A stretch of 48,493 bases of DNA from Alphaproteobacteria bacterium (GTDB lineage Bacteria > Pseudomonadota > Alphaproteobacteria > UBA1280 > UBA6503), in contig JAJFIW010000039.1 in the NCBI GenBank assembly GCA_021774615.1, positions 1 to 48,493 of the forward strand, read 5' to 3'. A model generated the notes under the pieces. It was not told where the DNA came from. It made no database searches and worked only from the letters and a program-made list of their open reading frames with translations. A program made the translations under genes and the position numbers. Below, in pieces: positions 1 to 6,336 of the stretch. The first letter of the stretch is position 1. Each line of letters starts with the position of its first letter.

Positions 1-516
1 CATTATAACTGCACAATTATCGGCAGTTCTTACGATAAACAGCGCATACCTTGCATTGATAAAACAGTATCTGATGGCGACACCATAAAAATAGGTAATT
101 GCCAAGGGCAGATAATATTTACCCCTGGGCATACTAGTGGGCATATTGTGTTTTACTTCCCCGAGAGTGCAGCTTTATTTTGTGGTGATACACTATTTGC
201 AGGTGGGTGTGGGCGTTTATTCGAAGGAACAGCCGAACAAATGTTTAATAGCCTGCAAAAGTTGCGCTCTTTACCCGACAATACCAAAGTTTATTGTGCG
301 CACGAGTATACCTATAACAATTACTTATTTGCACACAAGCAAGCACCTAATAACAAAGAAATTAAAAGGCGTTTTAATGAGGTAAAATTACTGCGTGATA
401 ACAACAAACCCACAGTACCAAGCCTTATTAGTGAAGAAAAACAAAGTAATTTATTTATAATGGCTGAAAATAGCGTTAAACTTTACGAACTGCGAAAAGC
501 AAAAGACATTTTTTAA
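1..516 (+). CDS. gloB: Hydroxyacylglutathione hydrolase (glyoxalase II), 5' end missing
   Basis: The reading frame is open from the first base of the window, so the N-terminal part, including the THxHxDH metal site, lies outside. What remains shows the glyoxalase II signatures of the metallo-beta-lactamase fold: TPGHTSGH (third metal ligand region), GDTLFAGGCGRLFEG (bridging Asp and the following conserved loop) and CAHEYTYNN, followed by the short helical C-terminal substrate-binding region. The enzyme hydrolyses S-lactoylglutathione to lactate and glutathione, the second step of methylglyoxal detoxification, in the cytoplasm. The stop codon is followed 20 bp later by a small membrane-protein gene on the same strand. 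The identification is firm; only the start is unknown. Confidence 0.93.
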   Translation, partial: HYNCTIIGSSYDKQRIPCIDKTVSDGDTIKIGNCQGQIIFTPGHTSGHIVFYFPESAALFCGDTLFAGGCGRLFEGTAEQMFNSLQKLRSLPDNTKVYCAHEYTYNNYLFAHKQAPNNKEIKRRFNEVKLLRDNNKPTVPSLISEEKQSNLFIMAENSVKLYELRKAKDIF

Positions 517-536
517 AGAAACAGGACTTTCAGCCA

Positions 537-836
537 ATGGCAACATTATGGTTTATCAGTATCATTATCAGCATTGTTTTAACAATGATGATTGTAAATA
601 AGTTTAATCTAAGTCGTTTGCCATATTTAATTATATTGAATATTCTCTGCCCATTTGCAGGCATGGTTTATGCTTTGTACGTAGTACATGTAGTGATTCC
701 ACGCTTAACCAAAAAAGAGACTGGGCAAGAAGTAGAAAGCCCTCTTCAACCTCATATTGAGCACTATATGGCACTAGCAAAAGAAAAATTTGCAGAGTTA
801 ACAGCTAGCAAAGACGATGATAAAACTATAAAATAA
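537..836 (+). CDS. Small two-TM membrane protein of unknown function
   Basis: This 99-residue protein is not recognised. Residues 4-22 and about 31-55 are two hydrophobic segments separated by a short basic loop (NKFNLSRLP). The second half is a charged, probably cytoplasmic tail (residues 60-99) rich in Glu and Lys and likely helical. It lies 20 bp after gloB on the same strand and may be cotranscribed with it. The stop is followed by about 290 bp without a protein gene. A small inner-membrane protein is all that can be supported. Confidence 0.6.
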   Translation: MATLWFISIIISIVLTMMIVNKFNLSRLPYLIILNILCPFAGMVYALYVVHVVIPRLTKKETGQEVESPLQPHIEHYMALAKEKFAELTASKDDDKTIK

Positions 837-896
837 CTACTTTGTATCTATCCCACAAAATGGGAAAGCCATGAAATGGCGGTTAGAGATGAGATT

Positions 897-925
897 TTGG
901 CATAATTCATGCAGTTACCTTATGT
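897..925 (+). promoter_or_regulatory. Sigma-70 type promoter of a candidate small RNA
   Basis: TTGGCA (897-902) and TTATGT (920-925) are separated by exactly 17 bp. They lie in an intergenic region and end just upstream of the first helix of the structured element at 931. The -10 box is imperfect, so this is a prediction. Confidence 0.45.
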
Positions 926-930
926 AAGTA

Positions 931-1058
931 GCTGTGGTGTCCCCCCATACACACACCCGACATACTCCACAGCGTGTGGTAACAGGCGTCCCCTTGCCTC
1001 CAACCCATACACAAAAAAGAAGGCCGGCTCCATTATTATGGAGACCGGCCCTTTCTTT
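931..1058 (+). ncRNA. Candidate small regulatory RNA with C-rich loops
   Basis: The segment has no credible ORF but all the parts of a small RNA gene. There is a promoter-like pair just upstream. A 7-bp closing helix joins GCTGTGG (931-937) to CCACAGC (967-973). A second hairpin is built on AGGC/GCCT, and a strong GC hairpin followed by CTTTCTTT ends it. The unpaired loops are C-rich (CCCCCC, GTCCCC, CCTCC) and could pair with Shine-Dalgarno sequences, as in the CCUCC-loop sRNAs known in alphaproteobacteria. That parallel is an inference; no homology was tested. Confidence 0.42.
1022..1058 (+). terminator. Rho-independent terminator
   Basis: The stem pairs GGCCGG plus CTCCAT with ATGGAG, one bulged A, and CCGGCC around a short AT loop, followed by CTTTCTTT. 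It would end the candidate small RNA and any read-through from the upstream membrane-protein gene. Confidence 0.65.
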
Positions 1059-1080
1059 GTGTTCTTTGATGCGCTAATAA

Positions 1081-1116
1081 AAAAAACAGCCTACCTTTAA
1101 AGGTGGGCTGTTTTTT
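1081..1116 (-). terminator. Bidirectional rho-independent terminator
   Basis: AACAGCC and GGCTGTT pair around an inner CCTTTAAAGG palindrome, with A-runs on the left and T-runs on the right, so it can work in both directions. It lies 12 bp beyond the stop of the minus-strand gene ending at 1128, whose phage-like transcription unit it probably ends. Confidence 0.75.
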
Positions 1117-1127
1117 ACGATAAAAAT

Positions 1128-2033
1128 TTACTCCGCGATGCGGTAAGGCCACAATTCTAGCAAATACATCTGAGCATCTTCTGTGCTCTTTTTAGGGTGC
1201 AGCCTAAGCCATAACCTTTCTTCCAACGAAGGAAGTTCAGTAAACTTAGACCTTTCGCTTGCTGCTAGGAATATCTTCTCCCCGCGGCTGCGCATTGCTC
1301 CAACAAGCTTATATAAAACATCTATGCTAAGCGCGATAATTGCACTCACATGGTATTCTTTTATACTGATACCTTTGTATAATTGGGACAGGCTCTTCTT
1401 CATCCGAAGAATATCTGTCTCAAACCCCCCTAGCATGATTTTTTCCATATAAGGGCCAATTGTTTTTTCCGCTTGTTCAAAATGGTCTTTAGACTTCCAT
1501 CTCAAACAATCTTTGGCATTTTCACCTGAATATAATGCTTTAAGTCCTGATAAAACCCCAGATTTAGCCATAAATTCGACTAGATCTACGACTTCAGATA
1601 GAACCTTATTCCTGTTTTCTTCATTGGCTTCAACGCCCATCATGGAGCAGAGTTGGTTAATTTTAAAGCTCTTTGCTTCTGATAATGGGATTTTATCCTT
1701 ATTATTTTCACAAATCGCATTACCCACTGCTATGATTATATCAGCAGTAGTTTTAAAACCACCTTGGGTTCTGTCCGTTATTGTAGGAGTTTCTACAGCC
1801 GAAACAGGCTCTTCTGTATAGGCTCTCAGAAAGGTATTAGCCTCATTTATTAAAGCAATTTTACCCTCATCTGTCGAGGCTGGTACTTGCAGTAACAATT
1901 TCTTAGTCGACTGAACCCTCATAAAGGCTCTTCTAAGCTTTTTTAAAGTAAAGCCTCTTTCAAGGCCTAATATTTTCAAGCACCTTTCATACTCAGCATT
2001 TTCAGTACTAACTTCAACATTTTCAGCACTCAT
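1128..2033 (-). CDS. Unknown protein with a degenerate J-like N-terminal domain
   Basis: The 301-residue protein is not recognised as a whole. Residues about 16-72 have the spacing of a J-domain: CLKILGLERGF, then LKKLRRAFMRVQ, then ALINEANTFLRAY. The HPD tripeptide that stimulates DnaK is missing from the loop, so it could not act as a normal co-chaperone. The rest (about 90-301) looks helical, without signal peptide or membrane segments. It is the last gene of the minus-strand phage-like unit, in the place where a major capsid gene would be expected after a scaffold gene. A 129-bp gap separates it from the scaffold-like gene, and a strong terminator follows. The resemblance to J-domains could be convergent. 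Confidence 0.55.
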   Translation of the reverse strand: MSAENVEVSTENAEYERCLKILGLERGFTLKKLRRAFMRVQSTKKLLLQVPASTDEGKIALINEANTFLRAYTEEPVSAVETPTITDRTQGGFKTTADIIIAVGNAICENNKDKIPLSEAKSFKINQLCSMMGVEANEENRNKVLSEVVDLVEFMAKSGVLSGLKALYSGENAKDCLRWKSKDHFEQAEKTIGPYMEKIMLGGFETDILRMKKSLSQLYKGISIKEYHVSAIIALSIDVLYKLVGAMRSRGEKIFLAASERSKFTELPSLEERLWLRLHPKKSTEDAQMYLLELWPYRIAE

Positions 2034-2162
2034 TAGGTACCTCCGCTTATAGAAAAAAATAATGAGAAGATGAACGGTATTATGTTCAATATTTCTTATG
2101 GTGTCTTAATACCTATTTGTCAATAGATGTAACAAATTTTATTTGCGCCACCTCTAAATAAA

Positions 2163-2822
2163 TTAAGACATATTCGATATGTCTTTCCACAGGCGGTTGT
2201 AGGCATCTTGTTTATTGCGGTTATAGCGCAGCTCTGGGTCTGACAGCATTTCCTTGGCTTTTTCTTTTAGCGACTTAACGTCTGACGGTGGAACACCATC
2301 GCCAGCAGGGACAGCCTTTTCACCGCTTAGAGTAGCTATTTTATGTAGAAATTTTAAACCATCTACCGATGCGGTCAAAGTTTCTGCCATGGGGCGTTCG
2401 CTGTCGGTAAAGTTTTTATCGATAAAATGGGTTACTTGTTGCGCCATCATTTGCCCTTCATGCCCCATTTTTTCAAAATTAGCATGTTCTGTTTGGGCTT
2501 GCTCCATTTGCCATTTAACAAAGGCTTCGGTTACCTGTTGTGCTTGGGGTTGGCTTAAGCCAGCCTCGCGCATTGCAGGGCTGATATACTCCCATAGTGG
2601 GTCTTCGTTTATTTTTACCTCTTGTAGCTCGGGGATATTGGAAAAATCGATATCATAAGTTTCTGGTACTACAGGTGTTTTTTCCCTCACTAGGCGGCTT
2701 AATTCCCGATAGCCTTGCTCGAGTGCATCGACAGAATTATATTTTCCTGCAAAGAGAGTTTCCTCTTTTGTTGTTTCTTTTTGGGGTTGTTCGGTTTCTT
2801 TGTGTTCTGTGGTTTCAATCAT
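2163..2822 (-). CDS. Podovirus-type capsid assembly (scaffolding) protein
   Basis: The 219-residue acidic protein begins with a Glu/Lys/Thr-rich disordered stretch, then FAGKYNSVDALEQGYREL. This motif of the form GKYkSvddLekgY is typical of scaffolding proteins beside T7-like portals. The rest is mostly predicted helix with many Gln and Glu residues, as expected for a scaffold that leaves the capsid during maturation. It starts on the TAATG junction with the preceding small gene (1-bp overlap), showing translational coupling, and lies two genes after the portal. The expected next gene, the major capsid protein, is absent. The family call rests on the motif and the gene order. Confidence 0.65.
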   Translation of the reverse strand: MIETTEHKETEQPQKETTKEETLFAGKYNSVDALEQGYRELSRLVREKTPVVPETYDIDFSNIPELQEVKINEDPLWEYISPAMREAGLSQPQAQQVTEAFVKWQMEQAQTEHANFEKMGHEGQMMAQQVTHFIDKNFTDSERPMAETLTASVDGLKFLHKIATLSGEKAVPAGDGVPPSDVKSLKEKAKEMLSDPELRYNRNKQDAYNRLWKDISNMS

Positions 2823-3052
2823 TATTCTTGGTTCTCCTGCGGTTTATTTAGAACTTCTAGCCAACGGCAAATATTATTCTCGCCTTCACGTAGTGCCATC
2901 ATCAATGCCATTGCATGCCCGTCTGTTGCTGATGCCGGAAAGCTTGACCGCTCTACGGTGCGTTGGCGCAAAGCATTTAATAGAGCCTCGCCATCTTTAG
3001 TGGCAAATACTCGTTTTGCCACTTGGGCTAGGTTATTTTCATGATGCTGCAT
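2822..3052 (-). CDS. Small phage structural protein, Bbp19-like
   Basis: This 76-residue soluble protein has the layout of the small Bbp19-like proteins that follow podovirus portals: an N-terminal helix with VFATKDGEALLNALRQRTVE, a central 'DGHAMALMMALREGENN' and a short C-terminal helix. It overlaps the portal gene by 14 bp at its start and shares TAATG with the scaffold gene at its end, so the three form a tightly coupled set. Its exact place in the virion is not known to me. Confidence 0.5.
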   Translation of the reverse strand: MQHHENNLAQVAKRVFATKDGEALLNALRQRTVERSSFPASATDGHAMALMMALREGENNICRWLEVLNKPQENQE

Positions 3053-4610
3053 TGGCTTTTTCCTCTATTTTTTGCTCGAGAATTGCTTGTAGTGTGGCTA
3101 AGTCTTCATCTGATGGTGCCATATCGGCAGATACACCTAAAAGCTGCGCCACTTTACGGGAAAACAAATGCGGTTTTGTAAGTAATAGCCCTAGCTCGTT
3201 ACCAAAAAGCTGCATCATCGTTTCGCCATAACGAAGGAGGTTAGTAAGTTCTGCTTGGTCTTGCGCTAGTGCTAATGGGCTAATATGCTCGATAGCAATA
3301 ACTCCGCCATCTACTCTAAAGTCGCTTAAGTCAATTAGTCCCTGTTCTTCTAAAACATGGAGAACTCGGTCTACTAATGGCCCAAGTAGCTCAAATTGCA
3401 GCCTACCGAATGCACTACCAATATGCCGAGCAAGTTCTTGCTGCCTTAGTGCAATCTCGGTTGCGGTTTTACCCGGCAAATCAATTGCGCCAAAGGGGCT
3501 TGCAAATAGCATATCGTTTACCGACTGGCGTAGTTCTTTAAGCAAAATCTGCCCCACACTAAAGTCGCCACTACGGGGAAGAGGCACAATAGTTGGGCCA
3601 TTAACCCCGCCACCATTACTAGCAACAGGTATAAGTGCACCGGGTTGGATACGGATATTATTTATATTTACTACCCCGTCATCAGCTACTGTATAAGCGC
3701 CTGCCACCGAGAGTGAGGCATTTTTTAAGATAAGTTCTTTAGTTTTATTCAGAGTTTTAATGTCAGGCAAAGCCAACAATAAAGGCCCGCGGCCATATAT
3801 TTCGCCAGGGAATACACTATACCTAAACACCACCCACGGGTTAGAGAGCTGCTCGCGACGCACCAACGTATGTTTAGATTTTGGATCTACAACCGTATAA
3901 ACAAAACCATCGGTTTCTTTTTCTACGCCTGTTTTAGGCTCTATAAACATAATTCTAGCAGGGATTGTAGCTTCTATTAATTCTACATCATCATCTGGCT
4001 TTTCTTGGATTAGTTTAGTAAGAGCATCGTTTAAGGTAGCATCTTGCCATGTACTAGTAAGTGTCCGCACTGGTACTTTATGACGGCGGAATACACTGCC
4101 AACAGTTCCATTTACACCCTCTTCTAAATAAAGCTGCGACAGTGGTACTGCGGTAAAATGCAGCGGTCTTCCCGCTGTACCTTTTTGCACCAATAACGCA
4201 CCTGTACCAAGCCCTAAGTCGAGCAGTGACTCTGCTATTTGGGTATCAAAATTAGACATTTGCAGGTGGTTAAAAAATGTATCTCGAATTGCATCTAGCG
4301 ACTTTGCAAGCCTTGGTTTGTCGGTACTATCAATTAAATGCCCTGGCACAAAATTTACCCATTTTTTAAATGGTGGTACGAGACTCATCTGTAGATTAGA
4401 TGCAAATTTTTGGTACGCCATTAAAGCTGTAGAGTCAAACACTTGGCTAAAACCATTACGACGTGTGCCGCGGTTGTGGCTACTCATGTGGTTATCGAAC
4501 GACTCTCGCTGTGGAGCTGCAAAAGATAGTGCATCTTCGTAGGTCTTGTCCCAGTTACTACGCCGTTGTTTGGCAGCAGAGAACCGCTTTAAAATATCAG
4601 CACAACTCAT
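3039..4610 (-). CDS. Phage portal (head-tail connector) protein, T7 gp8-like
   Basis: At 523 residues the protein is close to the length of T7 gp8 (about 536). It fits the 'head-to-tail connecting' family: an N-terminal RFSAAKQRRSNWDKTYEDAL helix, then FDSTALMAYQKFASNLQMSL, 'PPFKKWVNF', and LGLGTGALLVQKG. The C-terminal part carries GKTATEIALRQQEL and a long hydrophobic helix region. The portal forms the ring at the capsid vertex through which DNA is packaged. Its start overlaps the preceding 78-residue gene by ATGA, and its end overlaps the next by 14 bp. The frame is intact over its full length, so the gene is either recently acquired or under selection. This is the best anchor for the phage origin of the block. 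Confidence 0.82.
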   Translation of the reverse strand: MSCADILKRFSAAKQRRSNWDKTYEDALSFAAPQRESFDNHMSSHNRGTRRNGFSQVFDSTALMAYQKFASNLQMSLVPPFKKWVNFVPGHLIDSTDKPRLAKSLDAIRDTFFNHLQMSNFDTQIAESLLDLGLGTGALLVQKGTAGRPLHFTAVPLSQLYLEEGVNGTVGSVFRRHKVPVRTLTSTWQDATLNDALTKLIQEKPDDDVELIEATIPARIMFIEPKTGVEKETDGFVYTVVDPKSKHTLVRREQLSNPWVVFRYSVFPGEIYGRGPLLLALPDIKTLNKTKELILKNASLSVAGAYTVADDGVVNINNIRIQPGALIPVASNGGGVNGPTIVPLPRSGDFSVGQILLKELRQSVNDMLFASPFGAIDLPGKTATEIALRQQELARHIGSAFGRLQFELLGPLVDRVLHVLEEQGLIDLSDFRVDGGVIAIEHISPLALAQDQAELTNLLRYGETMMQLFGNELGLLLTKPHLFSRKVAQLLGVSADMAPSDEDLATLQAILEQKIEEKANAAS

Positions 4611-4843
4611 AAGTTTTCTCCCTTTTTAGTAACACCACCTAATGATGAGTTAACACCTAGCTCGCCGCCACTATTACGGATAAGACTCTGCCGCCCAAAC
4701 CTACGTTGACGCAGCGATAATAGTTCGCGGTTAACACGAGATTTCTCTTCTTTTGCACGCTTTTGCGCTTCTTTTTCTTGCCGATTAAGCTCGGCTACTT
4801 GTGCTGAATTATCAGGAACTTTAGGTTTAAAAATACCGCCCAT
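4607..4843 (-). CDS. Small charged phage-type protein upstream of the portal
   Basis: The 78-residue protein starts MGGIFKPKVP, continues with a Lys/Arg/Glu/Gln-rich helix (residues about 15-50, coiled-coil-like) and ends with a Gly/Ser-rich stretch (GGELGVNSSLGG). Short proteins with this Gly-rich head, basic helix and flexible tail often sit just before the portal in podovirus-like modules. The last four bases overlap the portal start (ATGA). No function is known to me. Confidence 0.5.
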   Translation of the reverse strand: MGGIFKPKVPDNSAQVAELNRQEKEAQKRAKEEKSRVNRELLSLRQRRFGRQSLIRNSGGELGVNSSLGGVTKKGENL

Positions 4844-4861
4844 AAAATGGCCTCTCCTTTA

Positions 4862-5395
4862 TTAAAAATTACTATGTATAGCCTTACTACGGGCTGTAAT
4901 GTCAGCTTCTTTGAGACTTGCTAACTCTTTACTGGTTAAGGCTATTCCACCTGTTGCTAATAAATATTTAAAGAGCTGCTGTGGGGTTAAAACCCAGCTA
5001 TGGCAACATAAAAGGCTTTTAATAGCGGTAACACATGACGGGATAAACATTGACCAATGTTTATAATTATTCGGAACTCTAGACTTTACTCGGATAAGGG
5101 AAACATCAGCCATGCTATCTAGCATTACTGATGCTAAAATGGGAGGAGTAATACCAAGACCACTATCATTCTTATTAGGTTGTGCAATAGTTGCTGCTAG
5201 CCATATGCCACCCTCACAAGGGTCAACCACCACAGTACGCTCTGCTAAATAAGCAAATGCAAATACATGGCCGAACCCGCGCGGTAAAAAATACCGATAC
5301 AGCGGGTTACGACCACGGTAAGAGGTAAAAGCCACAAACCACTCGTGCACATAGTTAAGATGAGGGGAATCTTCTGTTATGATTTGCGGTGCCAT
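4862..5395 (-). CDS. Unknown phage-module protein with conserved-looking His and Cys motifs
   Basis: The 177-residue protein has no signal peptide. It contains HEWFVAF, then YFLPRGFGHVFAF followed by VVVDPCEGG, and later FIPSCVTAIKSLL with TPQQLFKYLLATGG near the end. A His inside a beta-strand followed by a Cys at the start of a helix is the order seen in permuted NlpC/P60-type cysteine peptidases, so a peptidase-like fold is possible. This is inference only. An AAAGG site precedes the ATG. It lies between the KdsB-like gene and the small pre-portal gene, 18 bp from the latter, and is probably part of the same transcript. Confidence 0.5.
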   Translation of the reverse strand: MAPQIITEDSPHLNYVHEWFVAFTSYRGRNPLYRYFLPRGFGHVFAFAYLAERTVVVDPCEGGIWLAATIAQPNKNDSGLGITPPILASVMLDSMADVSLIRVKSRVPNNYKHWSMFIPSCVTAIKSLLCCHSWVLTPQQLFKYLLATGGIALTSKELASLKEADITARSKAIHSNF

Positions 5396-5491
5396 TTGGT
5401 TGTGCCTTTTGTTTTCCTACTGAGCACAGTATGCAGGCCGAACTTATGACTTCGCAATAGTACGAACTAATTTTATAAAAGAATTTATGGA

Positions 5492-6136
5492 TTATTGCTG
5501 TTCTAACATGCTTAAATAACAACCTATGCCTAGCTCAATCCCACGAAGCATCGGGATATGTTCTACCACCTCTAATGGTGTTGGCTCGGCACTTACAATA
5601 CGTTGCAAAGTACGAGTACGATAAGCTCTAATCCCTAAATCTTTAACCATTATATCGGCACCATAAGGTATAGCTGAACGAGACATATAAACCACGCGGT
5701 GTTCTCGGTTAGCAATAATTTTAACATTTGTTGGGTTGTTCTTATCTATTTCTTCATAAATAAAGCCACCAAATAAAACCATATCAACCCACTCGTGCCA
5801 AAACACAGAACGACAAGCACGTAAACTATCTAATGGTAAATCTTTAGGCAGCCCAGTGGGGATAGCCATCACTATAGGTGGCTCACTCTCGCCAGCAGCC
5901 ATTATCTGCTGTACCGCAGCCCAAGTGCGACCCATAAGGCCATATTCACAAACCTTCTCAGGCTGAAGAATCACATTTAAATTTTCTTTGGTTAATCCAT
6001 CAACAATAGCTTGGTTTTTAGTTAAAACTGTAATCTCACCAATACGTATTTTTGATAAAGTTTCATGCATATTTAGAACATCACTTAGCTCTGCATCAGC
6101 CTGAGTGCAAATAAATACTCGGATATCATCATTCAT
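5492..6136 (-). CDS. KdsB-like (CMP-Kdo synthetase family) protein, probably inactive
   Basis: The C-terminal half resembles 3-deoxy-manno-octulosonate cytidylyltransferase: VVYMSRSAIPYG, then KDLGIRAYRTRTL, then PTPLEVVEHIPMLRGIELG, matching the usual KhlGiYaYrr and PlE-EsLEqLRaLE elements. The N-terminal half lacks the PARxxSxRxPxKPL nucleotide-binding loop and the QGDEP catalytic motif; AIPTGLPKDLP stands in place of the latter. At 214 residues it is also shorter than KdsB (about 245-250). It is unlikely to activate Kdo. As the first gene of the minus-strand phage-like unit it may be a captured glycan-related protein with a new role. Confidence 0.55.
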   Translation of the reverse strand: MNDDIRVFICTQADAELSDVLNMHETLSKIRIGEITVLTKNQAIVDGLTKENLNVILQPEKVCEYGLMGRTWAAVQQIMAAGESEPPIVMAIPTGLPKDLPLDSLRACRSVFWHEWVDMVLFGGFIYEEIDKNNPTNVKIIANREHRVVYMSRSAIPYGADIMVKDLGIRAYRTRTLQRIVSAEPTPLEVVEHIPMLRGIELGIGCYLSMLEQQ

Positions 6137-6336
6137 AATATTAGTGCCTTCTATTTATTTTTAAATTACCAACCAGTGACAAAAACATCTAACAAACGTT
6201 GTATATAGGCAACAGTGCTTTTTACTATTATCCAAGTCTTTAGTATGTAGTTAGCATCTTGTATATCAATTGGTTAGAATGTTAGTAAAGATAATAATAA
6301 ACACAAACCCTAATTAATTATGAGCACGTGACATAA

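Noticed and set aside
837-1058. Two-piece tmRNA or SRP RNA in the 837-1058 gap
   Set aside because: No tag reading frame, no tRNA-like T-arm and no SRP helix-8 GGAAGGAAGCA motif is visible.
909-1100. 63-residue plus-strand ORF
   Set aside because: It overlaps the candidate small RNA and two hairpins and has no Shine-Dalgarno site.
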